This document shows positions 6,698 to 13,646 of a DNA stretch of 13,646 nt, one piece after another; position 1 is the stretch's first letter; each line of letters begins with the position of its first letter. A program made the position numbers and the translations under genes. Below the pieces are notes generated by a model that worked only from the letters and a program-made list of their open reading frames with translations, was not told the origin of the DNA and ran no database searches. Origin of the DNA: Candidatus Fermentibacterota bacterium (GTDB lineage: Bacteria > JAFGKV01); contig JAFGKV010000074.1 in the NCBI GenBank assembly GCA_016928395.1, positions 1-13,646 of the forward strand, given 5' to 3'.

Positions 6698-9600
6698 CTA
6701 CCCCTTCCTTCGCGCCCTGAGCCGCTCGACCCAGGTCTCAAAGGATGCGTAGAGCGCCGGGATCAGGAACAAAGTAAACACCGCGCTGATCAGCACGCCG
6801 CCGATGGTCACCACGGCCATGGCCACCCGGAACTCCGATCCCGCGCCGCCGAGAGCCTGGGGGATCATGCCCACCGCGATGGCGAGATTGGTCATGACGA
6901 TGGGCCGCAGCTTCACCGGGCACGCATCCAGAATGGCTTCGTTCATACTCAGCCCGTCCCGGCGCCGCACCGCCACATAGTCCAGCAGGAGGATGGCGTT
7001 GTTCACCACGATGCCCACCAGCATGATCATGGCCATGAGACTCAGGATATTCACCGTCTGTCCCCCGAAAAACAGGGCGATCGCGGCGCCGATGAGCCCC
7101 AGCGGCAAGGTGATCATGACCGTCACCGGATGGATGAACGACTCCAGGATCATGGCGAGCACGACATAGGTGAGGATGACGGCCATGCCCATGGTCTCGA
7201 ACAGCGATGCGAAACTCTCTTCCTGCATCTCGTAGGAGCCGGCGAAACGAATCCGGTAGCCGGCGGGCAGGGAGAGCGCGTCGGTTCGGGCCTGGATGGC
7301 ACGCACGGCCTCGCTCACGGTCCCGCCGGCTAGGTTGGCGGCAACGGTGATGCGGCGCTGCCTGTCGCGGCGCTGGATCTCCGATTCGCCTCGCCGTTCT
7401 TGGATCTCCCCGAGTTGCGTGAGCGGGAGCCGGTCTGGCCCCAACGGAAGGCGGAGGGCCGAGAGCCCCGCCACATCACCGCGATCCGCATCGTCATACT
7501 GCACGCGGATGGCATACTCCTCTCCCGCGTCGCGGAAGACCGCCTGATCGTCACCCTCATAGGCATTTCTCAGGAGCATGGCGACCGCCGCGGTGGAGAG
7601 CCCTCGACGGGAAAGCTCCTCCCGATTCGGAATGAACCGCAACTCCTGGGCTCCGGGCTCCCAACTTGATTGCACATCCACCACGCCCGGTGTCGCCGCC
7701 ACGATGAGCTCGACCTCAGCTGCCACAGCACGCAGCGGCTCGGTTTCCCACCCCAACACTTCGATCTCCAGATCCGAGGTCGAGTGGCCGACTCCCTGCG
7801 AGCTTGACACAGACACCGTGGCGCCCGGCAGCCCCGCAAAGGTGGCGCGAAGCTGATTGGCCAGCCCATGGTCCGAGATGCGGCGCTTCGAGGCGGGTAC
7901 TAGCTTGCCCAGGACAACCGCCTCGTTGACGCCCTTGTCTGATCCTCCAACGGTGCTCAACACCGAGGCCACATTCGGTTCCTCGGCAAGCCTTGCCTCC
8001 ACCTCGGCGACCAATCGGTCCGTCTGCGCCAACGAGGTTCCGGCCGGGAGCTTCAGGTTGATGGTGACGGTGCCCTGATCCATCCTGGGCATGAACTCGC
8101 CGCCGGAGAACGCCAGGAGCACGAAGCTGAACACCAGCATCAGAATGGTGACCGCGCCGAGAATGACGCGGTTGCGCCCTCTCGCCAGAGCCCAGGCCAG
8201 GGCCGTTCGATACTGACTCGCCAAGTGCACCATCATACGGTCCACCAATCGGGCGGCCATGTGCAAGTCGCCCTTGTCACCTTGCGGCGAGTGTCCTTCG
8301 CCTGGCCTTCGGACCCGTTTCAGCACGATGGAGGCCAGCATGGGAGTCAGGGTGAATGAGACCACCACAGAGAACAGCGTGGCGTATACGACGGTCATGC
8401 CGAACTGGAGGAAGAATCTGCCGATGATTCCCCGCATGAACGCCACCGGCACGAATACCACGATGTTGGTCATCACCGAGGCGAACACCGCCAGGGCGAT
8501 CTCGTCCGTACCCTTGATGGCGGCCTCATCCGGAGGCTCACCCAGATCCAGATGGCGGATGATGTTCTCGAGCACCACGATGGAGTTGGTGACAAGAATG
8601 CCTACTGAGATACCCAAGGCCATGAGCGTCAGGATGTTGAGGGTGAAGCCAGATGCTTCGACGAGCAGGAAGGTTGCCACGATGGCGGCTGGCATGACGA
8701 TGGCCGCGACCACGGTGACGCGCACATTGCGCAGGAACAGATAGAGGAGAATCGAAGTCAACACAATGCCGATGAGCATGTTCTGCTGCACATCCTTGAC
8801 GGCATCGCGGATGAAGGTCGAGTTGTCATCGGCATACTCGATTTCGAAGCCTTCGGGAAGCTCGCGGCGCAGGTCGTCCACTGCCTTGTAGATCCCGTCG
8901 GCGGTGGCAACGGTGTTGGCGCCTGACTGCTTGATGATGTCAACCTGGACCGCGGGCGTGCCGTTGAACCGCGCCACCGAGCGACACTCCTCGTAGGTAT
9001 CGCGGATATCCGCCAGGTCCCGTAGCGGGATGAACCCATGCTCACCCAAGGGGATCTTGATCGTGCCGATCTCCTCCAGTGACGCGAACTCGCCGACGGT
9101 CCTGACCATGTACTCCCGCTCGCGCTGCACGATTCTTCCCTGGGGAATGTTCAGGTTCTCGGCGGCGATGGCCCCGGTGATCGCCGAGATGGGGAGGCCG
9201 TAGTGTTCCAGTTTTCGCCGATCCGCCGCCACCTGAATCTCGCGACGCTGGCCGCCGATGATGTCGACGTTCGCCACGCCTGAGACCTGCACCAGCCGGT
9301 CACGAATGAGGCGGTCGGCCACCGCGTAGGTCTCATTGACGGGGCGATCGCTGGACACCGAGAGAGAGACGATGGGGAACGCGCCGATCTCGAACTTCTG
9401 GACTTTGGGTTTCTCCACCCCGGAGGGCAGGCCGCTGAGAATTGCGTCGACCTTGGCGCGCACGTCATTGGCCGCTTCGTTGGCATTCACCTCCAACTTG
9501 AACTGCACGATCACGAAGGAAACACTCTCCCGCGAGTATGACTCGATGCGGTCGATATCCGACATGGTGCTTACCGCATCTTCGATCTTCTGCGTGACCT

Positions 9601-9784
9601 GTGTCTCCATCTCTTCAGGGCCTGCGCCGGGGTAGATCGAGGTGATCATCACCACGGGGAACTCCACGTTCGGCATGAGGTCGATCACCAGCCGGCGGTA
9701 GGAGTAGGCCCCCAGCAAGACGAACGCCGCGGTCAGCATGGTCATAAAGACCGGGCGCCGGACAGAAAGCCTGGATATGAGCAT
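6698..9784 (-). CDS. RND efflux permease (HAE1/AcrB-like) with altered proton relay
   Basis: Inner-membrane pump subunit of 1028 residues, the normal size for AcrB-type permeases. It has the family plan: TM1 (about 10-28), a porter-domain half, a TM2-6 block (about 335-485), TM7 (about 540-560), the second porter half, and TM8-12 (about 865-1015). Family motifs include FPVVMITSIYPGAGPEEMET (42-61) and SFTLTPMLAS (476-485). TM4 reads GILVTNSIVVLEN where AcrB has GLLVDDAIVVVEN, so the paired aspartates (D407, D408) are Thr399 and Asn400. TM10 reads VGIVVNNAILLLD, so the lysine (K940) is Asn928. The pump would carry drugs, lipids or other hydrophobic substrates; which one cannot be read. It starts six bases after the adaptor stop, with AAGAGG nine bases ahead of ATG. 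The family is certain; the energy-coupling residues are unusual. Confidence 0.96.
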   Translation of the reverse strand: MLISRLSVRRPVFMTMLTAAFVLLGAYSYRRLVIDLMPNVEFPVVMITSIYPGAGPEEMETQVTQKIEDAVSTMSDIDRIESYSRESVSFVIVQFKLEVNANEAANDVRAKVDAILSGLPSGVEKPKVQKFEIGAFPIVSLSVSSDRPVNETYAVADRLIRDRLVQVSGVANVDIIGGQRREIQVAADRRKLEHYGLPISAITGAIAAENLNIPQGRIVQREREYMVRTVGEFASLEEIGTIKIPLGEHGFIPLRDLADIRDTYEECRSVARFNGTPAVQVDIIKQSGANTVATADGIYKAVDDLRRELPEGFEIEYADDNSTFIRDAVKDVQQNMLIGIVLTSILLYLFLRNVRVTVVAAIVMPAAIVATFLLVEASGFTLNILTLMALGISVGILVTNSIVVLENIIRHLDLGEPPDEAAIKGTDEIALAVFASVMTNIVVFVPVAFMRGIIGRFFLQFGMTVVYATLFSVVVSFTLTPMLASIVLKRVRRPGEGHSPQGDKGDLHMAARLVDRMMVHLASQYRTALAWALARGRNRVILGAVTILMLVFSFVLLAFSGGEFMPRMDQGTVTINLKLPAGTSLAQTDRLVAEVEARLAEEPNVASVLSTVGGSDKGVNEAVVLGKLVPASKRRISDHGLANQLRATFAGLPGATVSVSSSQGVGHSTSDLEIEVLGWETEPLRAVAAEVELIVAATPGVVDVQSSWEPGAQELRFIPNREELSRRGLSTAAVAMLLRNAYEGDDQAVFRDAGEEYAIRVQYDDADRGDVAGLSALRLPLGPDRLPLTQLGEIQERRGESEIQRRDRQRRITVAANLAGGTVSEAVRAIQARTDALSLPAGYRIRFAGSYEMQEESFASLFETMGMAVILTYVVLAMILESFIHPVTVMITLPLGLIGAAIALFFGGQTVNILSLMAMIMLVGIVVNNAILLLDYVAVRRRDGLSMNEAILDACPVKLRPIVMTNLAIAVGMIPQALGGAGSEFRVAMAVVTIGGVLISAVFTLFLIPALYASFETWVERLRARRKG

Positions 9785-9789
9785 GGAAA

Positions 9790-10971
9790 TCAGCCTCTTG
9801 TGCCCGCAGGCGTGTAGTACTCTGCTGTCATATCCTTGTGGATGGCGAGCTTCACGCCGTCTTCAAGCTTGTTCTGGCCAACTACCACGACCCGTTCGCC
9901 GGGAGCGATACCCCTGGCAACGGACACCAATCGGCCATTCCTGACCCCGGTGGTCACGGTGCGAAGGGCCGCCTTCAGAGAGTCGCCATGGGAGGTGACA
10001 ACGTAGGCAAGCTGATCACCGTTGCGCTGAAACAGAGCAATCGGCGGGACTGCGGGGAGATCCTGTGACGCTGCGACCAGTATCTCCGGCGAGACCAGCA
10101 TGCCGGGTTTCAGACGCCGATCGGTGTTCTGGACCACGACCTCCACACTGAAGAGCCGGGAGGAGGCGTCAGTGCTGAGCGCGGCCTTGGTCACCGTGCC
10201 TGTAAGTGTCACCTCGTCATTGACGGCGGCTGAATCCACGGCCATGCTCCCAGGGCTACACGAACGGTTCACAAGCCCCGGGCCGCGCAGCCTGATTCTC
10301 ACCGGTTGGCCGGCCTCGATGGATGTCCTCTCCGATGCGCTGACAGTGAGGGGGACTCTGATACGGTCAAATGAAGCCACCGTAGCCACCACTTGCCCGG
10401 CATCAGCGTAGTCGCCGGGGTTGACATAGGTTGCGGTGACGACGCCGCTGATGGGAGTATCCAGACGCACTGCCCTTCCCGACATGACATAGGCGGAACG
10501 AGCCGCTTGGGTGGCGGTTCGTACCCGATCCAGATCCTGCACCGAGACCGCCCCGGTCTTGTAGAGCTCCTCGATGCGGATGCTGTCGTTTCGCGCCGTA
10601 CGGTAGGAAGCCTCGAGGGTCTGGAGGTTGGTGCCAAAACGCACGGGGTCCAAGGGGTCCAAGGAGACGATGATCGCGCCCTTGCGTACCTCGGCGCCAA
10701 CCTGGGCGCGCACCTCGGTGACCCTGCTCCGATAATCGGATATGAGATCGACCTGCTCTATGCCCTGGGCAATCCCCGTGAACTCCCGCCAATCCTCCAC
10801 CACGGCAACCCGTGCCGTCACAACATCCACCGGCACTCCCAGCCTCTCCTGGATCTGCGCAATGCTCTCGACGGTTTCCCGACGCAGCCGGCGGGTTCCC
10901 GTGATCACGAATGCGATCACCAGGACACCTGCCGCCACCGCCCATAGTACTGTCTTCGTAGACTTGCTCAT
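9790..10971 (-). CDS. RND efflux periplasmic adaptor (membrane fusion protein)
   Basis: Adaptor of 393 residues linking the permease to the outer membrane factor. An N-terminal TM anchor (about 8-24) with no lipobox holds it in the inner membrane. The split lipoyl-like domain is seen as VTEVRAQVGAEVRKGAIIVS (84-103) and LDTPISGVVTATYVNPGDYA (170-189), enclosing a short helical hairpin (about 110-165). A beta-barrel part (about 205-300, ending RRLKPGMLV) and a membrane-proximal part (about 305-375) follow. The start codon overlaps the stop of the TolC-like gene (ATGA), with AGGAG (10980-10984) as binding site, so the two are translationally coupled. The permease gene follows after five bases. 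Family assignment is firm. Confidence 0.95.
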   Translation of the reverse strand: MSKSTKTVLWAVAAGVLVIAFVITGTRRLRRETVESIAQIQERLGVPVDVVTARVAVVEDWREFTGIAQGIEQVDLISDYRSRVTEVRAQVGAEVRKGAIIVSLDPLDPVRFGTNLQTLEASYRTARNDSIRIEELYKTGAVSVQDLDRVRTATQAARSAYVMSGRAVRLDTPISGVVTATYVNPGDYADAGQVVATVASFDRIRVPLTVSASERTSIEAGQPVRIRLRGPGLVNRSCSPGSMAVDSAAVNDEVTLTGTVTKAALSTDASSRLFSVEVVVQNTDRRLKPGMLVSPEILVAASQDLPAVPPIALFQRNGDQLAYVVTSHGDSLKAALRTVTTGVRNGRLVSVARGIAPGERVVVVGQNKLEDGVKLAIHKDMTAEYYTPAGTRG

Positions 10972-12419
10972 TGGCCTTTCTCCTGTCCTCTGGGGCCACC
11001 CGATTCGATCGTCTCAGTAGCGGCGCCGGCGGTCCTGCCCAATGCCCGCTCCAGGGTGGCCACCGCCACATTGTACCGATAGAGAGTCTCCGCGTAGTTC
11101 GTCCTCGCGAGATTGAGGGCGAGCTCGGCATCGTTCAGCTCCAGTTGGGTCGAAATGCCGCTCTTGAACCGGGTTTCTGCGATCCTGAACATGTCCTCGG
11201 CCAACTCCACCGTGGCCCGCTGCGCCTCGTACTCCCTGGTCAATCCCTGCAGGTCCTGCACCGCACGGGTCACATCCAGTCGAATGGCCTTCCGTGCCTG
11301 AGCCTGCTCGAACCGGGCCTTGAGCAGCGCGGCGCGGGCCTGTTGAACCTTGCCTTTGGTCCGGAACCCATCGAAAATCGGGGCGCTGAACACGACTCCT
11401 GCGGAAATCGACACCTGGCTGTTTTCATCGAATGCCGCCATGAGATCATCCTTGTTCGCCTGGCCTTGAAGGCTGACCTGGCCGAATGCGCCCACTACCG
11501 GCAGCATGTTGGCCTTGTAGATGGCCAGCACCCGCTCTTGACCGAGGACATTGAGATCGAGAACCCGCATCTCCGGCCGGTTCTGCTCCGCCTCAGCCCA
11601 CGCGCCTTTCATTTCCGCGGTCATGGGCTCGTACCCCAGCGTGTCGACCAAAACCGGATTCTCTTCATCGATGATACCCACGATGCGCTTCAAATCCTGG
11701 AGGGCCAGAGCCATGGCGTTCTCGGCCCGGATCAGATCGGGTGCCCGATTCTTGGCTTCAACCTCGGCCCGCTGTAAGGCAAAACGGGATTCCATGCCCT
11801 GAGTGTGCTTTTCCTGGATATCATCGAAATGAGACCGGGCCTGCTCGAGGGCCTGGCGTTGGATCTGAACGAGCTTCTCGAGAAGCAAAACCCGGTAGTA
11901 CGCCTCGGTCACACCGAACACCACATCGCTTTGCGCCTTCTTGACACCCACTCCGGCCATTTTCCGGTAGATGCTCGCGAACTTGACCGCATTGCCCACG
12001 CGGCCGAAGGCGTACAGGGTCTGATCCAGGCGGAGGGCGCCGGCGAACTCCGTATCGGAGCCAATCTCGATCTTGACGGGGCCATTGCTGGAGTTCTCGC
12101 CATTCTCCCCACCGTTCGCCGAATCCTCCCCGCCTCCGAAGAACTCGGAGGGCAGGAAGAAGGCGGGCTTCTTGAAGTTGCCACTGTACTGCGCCTGCAG
12201 GGCAATGCTGGGTAGGGCGCCCGCATAGGCTTCGGTCACTGCGCCTGCGGCCTTTCGTTCGTCCTGCTCTGCGATGAGAATCTGCTCATTGCTGGCCAGG
12301 GCCAGAAGCCGGGCATCGTCCAGGGACAAAGTCCGCGCGGCAACATCGCCGGGGCGGGCAAAAGCCAGAGAGAGAAGCAAGAGCAGAAGCATCCGTCCAC
12401 ATCTCCAAACTCCCGGCAT
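10968..12419 (-). CDS. TolC-like outer membrane efflux protein
   Basis: Outer membrane channel of 483 residues. The signal peptide is MPGVWRCGRMLLLLLLSLAF with a likely cleavage near ARPGDVAA, then TLSLDDARLLAL, the usual start of the family. Two repeated outer-membrane-efflux (OEP) halves follow: long coiled helices (AYYRVLLLEKLVQIQRQALE; then AIRLDVTRAVQDLQGLTREY) and the strand signatures GALRLDQTLYAFGRV and VVFSAPIFDGFRTKG. A Gly/Asn/Glu-rich insert (95-113) sits in the first extracellular loop. I chose ATG at 12419, nine bases after GGAG; a longer frame from 12518 would overlap the regulator and hide the signal peptide. It lies 43 bp downstream of the regulator gene and overlaps the adaptor by four bases. 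Confidence 0.94.
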   Translation of the reverse strand: MPGVWRCGRMLLLLLLSLAFARPGDVAARTLSLDDARLLALASNEQILIAEQDERKAAGAVTEAYAGALPSIALQAQYSGNFKKPAFFLPSEFFGGGEDSANGGENGENSSNGPVKIEIGSDTEFAGALRLDQTLYAFGRVGNAVKFASIYRKMAGVGVKKAQSDVVFGVTEAYYRVLLLEKLVQIQRQALEQARSHFDDIQEKHTQGMESRFALQRAEVEAKNRAPDLIRAENAMALALQDLKRIVGIIDEENPVLVDTLGYEPMTAEMKGAWAEAEQNRPEMRVLDLNVLGQERVLAIYKANMLPVVGAFGQVSLQGQANKDDLMAAFDENSQVSISAGVVFSAPIFDGFRTKGKVQQARAALLKARFEQAQARKAIRLDVTRAVQDLQGLTREYEAQRATVELAEDMFRIAETRFKSGISTQLELNDAELALNLARTNYAETLYRYNVAVATLERALGRTAGAATETIESGGPRGQEKGQ

Positions 12420-12462
12420 CCAACATGTCTCCGCGGAAAGCCGTGTCTTCGCGGCAGAAGTC

Positions 12463-13110
12463 TTACGTATTCTCGGGCGCGAAGGCCCGAGTGATAGTCC
12501 GAACGATGGTCGGTGCATAGTCAGTCCACTTTTCCTTTTTGGCTGGATCGAACCAGCTCACGAGATTCCTGGCCACGAAACCCCACAGAAGTGCGCGGAG
12601 AGTTGCGGTGACGACGGACGGGTCGCCCCGCGCTAAGACTCCTTCATCCATCGCTTCCTGGAACAGGGCATTCAGCCTTTCCTGTAGGATGGCCTCATGT
12701 CGTGAGACGTCGGCCGCGATCGTCTCACGCGTACGGGCAAGGGTCAGTATGGCGCCTAAATAGTTGGATGCGAACGCCGGGTTGTTCTTGAACCAGGTAG
12801 ATACCCCACGGACCACGGCACTGATCCGGTCTTCCACCGAGCCACGTCGTGCAATGTGGGCCGTGACCAACTCCTCCAGCTCGTCGTACCGATGTTTCAG
12901 CAACGAGGCATAGATCTCTTCCTTGCCGGCGAACAGCTTGTACAGGTAGCCCACGCTGAACTCTGCGGAAGCCGCGATTTCCTGCACTGTGATGTCATGG
13001 TAGAGCCGGTGCTCCAAGAGCGACTCGGCGGCCTGCAGCGCCTCGAGTCGGTGCCGTTCCCGCTCCCGCTCCTTCCGCGGGAGGGCATGCATGGGATCCG
13101 AATATGTCAT
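12463..13110 (-). CDS. TetR-family transcriptional regulator of the efflux operon
   Basis: DNA-binding repressor of 215 residues. The TetR-type helix-turn-helix is at about 38-62 (ITVQEIAASAEFSVGYLYKLF, then GKEEIYASLL), preceded by a basic N-terminal arm (PRKERERERHR). The C-terminal, all-helical part (about 80-210) would bind the inducer and dimerise; its ligand is unknown. I prefer ATG at 13110, ten bases after GAAGG; an in-frame GTG at 13146 adds twelve residues and has no good binding site. The regulator is the first gene of the efflux operon, so it very likely represses itself and the pump together, with derepression by a pump substrate. The 8-2-8 palindrome at 13218-13235 is the natural operator candidate. 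Confidence 0.93.
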   Translation of the reverse strand: MTYSDPMHALPRKERERERHRLEALQAAESLLEHRLYHDITVQEIAASAEFSVGYLYKLFAGKEEIYASLLKHRYDELEELVTAHIARRGSVEDRISAVVRGVSTWFKNNPAFASNYLGAILTLARTRETIAADVSRHEAILQERLNALFQEAMDEGVLARGDPSVVTATLRALLWGFVARNLVSWFDPAKKEKWTDYAPTIVRTITRAFAPENT

Positions 13111-13217
13111 CAGGATGCCGCCTTCATTCAACTCCACGGGGCACACGAGGCCTAGCGAATCACTGCCTCCGCTGCCATAACCACACGGGGGGCGTCAACT
13201 GGAATGGGTGTTCGACA

Positions 13218-13235
13218 TGAGAACGAACGTTCTCA
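13218..13235. promoter_or_regulatory. Likely TetR operator palindrome
   Basis: TGAGAACGAACGTTCTCA is a perfect inverted repeat: 8-base arms TGAGAACG and CGTTCTCA separated by AA. It lies 108 bp upstream of the regulator's start codon in otherwise gene-free DNA. Length and symmetry fit TetR-type operators, which are often 8-10-bp arms with a short centre. Binding by the neighbouring regulator is inferred from position only. Confidence 0.6.
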
Positions 13236-13435
13236 GCATGAATGATGGTTCACAAGTAGCCACCAGAGTCAATGTCTGTCAAGGAAGAGAGGACATGCGG
13301 GCCAACGGTTCTCACCCCTGCGAGGGCAACTGCTGCGCGGCCCTCATTGGAGGCGCGAGGCCCTGCCCGCGAATGCCCGTCTATGAGAGCCCAGAGCCAC
13401 GATGCGTTTGAGAGTACGCAACAAAGCTCGTGCGC

Positions 13436-13500
13436 CTACGACTACGACAACAATGTCGACAACGATTACGACAACGATAGCGATACCGACCCCGATCCGG
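13436..13500 (+). repeat. Degenerate GAC/ACG trinucleotide-rich tract
   Basis: The tract repeats imperfect units such as TACGACAACGA, GTCGACAACGATTACGAC and CGATACCGACCCCGAT. In one frame it would encode an Asp/Asn/Tyr-rich peptide, but that frame has no start context or family, so I treat it as a low-complexity intergenic repeat. Confidence 0.6.
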
Positions 13501-13529
13501 CGGCGGGCGACGAGGGGTGTATGGACCAG

Positions 13530-13588
13530 TGTAGGAGGGCCTTCAGGCCCGACATGGGCGGCGTGTCGCGGCTGAAGCCGCTCCTACA
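13530..13588. repeat. REP doublet (REPIN-like inverted pair)
   Basis: The left unit begins TGTAGGAGGGCCTTCAGGCC; the right unit, read on the minus strand, begins TGTAGGAGCGGCTTCAGCCG. The two face each other with a short centre (ATGGGCGGCG), so the whole 59 bp folds as one long imperfect hairpin. Each unit also has its own small hairpin (GGGCC-TTCA-GGCCC and GCGGC-TGAA-GCCGC). The GTAGGAGCGGCTTCAGCCGCGAC motif class is a widespread REP-type sequence, normally spread by RAYT transposases; none is encoded in this window. Confidence 0.72.
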
Positions 13589-13646
13589 GAGAAGCCGCGG
13601 CACCGCCTACGTGCGATGCTGCGTACTCTCAACCCCAATAACCTGA

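Larger units (their letters stand above)
13408..13632. repeat. Composite repeat bounded by 13-bp inverted repeats
   Basis: TTGAGAGTACGCA (13408-13420) and TGCGTACTCTCAA (13620-13632) are exact reverse complements. They enclose 199 bp that hold the GAC-rich tract and the REP doublet. No target-site duplication is seen outside the ends (flanks GATGCGT and CCCCAAT differ), and there is no transposase. It may be a small non-autonomous element or simply two copies of a dispersed motif. Confidence 0.45.
13147..13646. other. Gene-free, repeat-dense spacer upstream of the efflux operon
   Basis: About 500 bp upstream of the regulator with no credible gene; frames that stay open here code for low-complexity or repeat-derived peptides. 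It holds the regulator's control region, including the palindrome (13218-13235), a degenerate GAC-rich tract (13436-13500), a REP doublet (13530-13588) and a 13-bp inverted repeat (13408-13420 and 13620-13632). For the minus-strand operon, TTGACG (complement of 13193-13198) looks like a -35 box, but the nearest -10-like hexamer, TTATGG, is only 12 bases away, so I do not call a promoter. Confidence 0.7.

Noticed and set aside
6272-7333. 353-codon open frame on the plus strand across the lipoprotein gene and the permease 3' end
   Set aside because: It runs antisense to two recognisable genes and has shadow-like composition (His, Arg, Asp, Gln). A signal-like segment starting at the ATG near 6601, with a weak AGGGAG ahead, is probably accidental because it continues into the antisense of the permease.
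12420-12518. Longer TolC-like protein starting at 12518
   Set aside because: It overlaps the regulator gene and adds 33 residues before a clear signal peptide; ATG 12419 has a proper GGAG site.
13175-13198. Promoter made of TTGACG and TTATGG on the minus strand
   Set aside because: The spacing is 12 bases, too short for a sigma70-type promoter.
17-13635. The 13-bp direct repeat at both ends as attachment sites of an integrated element
   Set aside because: There is no integrase or other mobility gene between them, a third core copy lies inverted within the right spacer, and the window edges are arbitrary. A dispersed intergenic motif is simpler.
13272-13646. 124-codon open frame on the plus strand at the window end
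   Set aside because: It passes through the GAC tract and the REP doublet, has no known domain, and looks like repeat DNA read as protein.
1-13646. CRISPR array, tRNA or rRNA genes
   Set aside because: I saw no regularly spaced direct repeats of CRISPR type, no tRNA cloverleaf and no rRNA-like sequence on either strand.

Overview
The window is 13.6 kb of GC-rich DNA from a Gram-negative (double-membrane) bacterium: it encodes a complete TolC-type tripartite efflux pump and a BamE-like lipoprotein, both of which need an outer membrane. The lineage cannot be fixed from sequence alone. The fibronectin-III/DUF6754-like membrane cassette together with repeat-rich spacers is reminiscent, from memory, of uncultured FCB-type or Eisenbacteria/Zixibacteria-like bacteria; this is a low-confidence inference.

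Layout. (1) 1-229: repeat-rich leader with a four-unit 7-bp tandem repeat, a hairpin followed by a C-run, and a plausible sigma70-type promoter (137-165). (2) 230-3545, plus strand: four tightly coupled genes (gaps and overlaps of +12, -4 and -1 bp), all membrane proteins. Gene A has a signal peptide, a fibronectin-III-like domain, a TM and a DUF6754-like domain. B and D are polytopic proteins with about six TM segments each. C is a soluble domain held between two TM segments. I know no function for this set; it is the best candidate here for an undescribed system. (3) A strong 20-bp hairpin (3565-3610), then a large polytopic HAMP-PP2C (RsbU/SpoIIE-type) phosphatase (3642-6248), possibly the signalling output of the cassette. 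(4) A convergent junction where both stop codons lie in one hairpin (6244-6261), then a small BamE/SmpA-like lipoprotein on the minus strand (6257-6571). (5) Minus strand, 13110 down to 6698: a TetR regulator, TolC-like outer membrane factor, periplasmic adaptor and RND permease, closely packed as one operon, with a perfect 8-2-8 palindrome upstream of the regulator as likely operator. The permease lacks the usual acidic and lysine proton-relay residues. (6) 13147-13646: a gene-free, repeat-dense spacer with a REP doublet (REPIN-like), a degenerate GAC/ACG tract and a 13-bp inverted repeat that encloses both; a related 13-mer recurs at the very start of the window.

How the genes may work together. 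TetR probably represses its own efflux operon through the palindrome and releases it when a ligand binds; adaptor, permease and TolC form the trans-envelope pump. The A-D cassette probably assembles into one inner-membrane complex with both extracytoplasmic and cytoplasmic domains. The neighbouring phosphatase could read out membrane state to a partner-switching (anti-sigma-antagonist) pathway, but no STAS or anti-sigma partner is encoded in the window.
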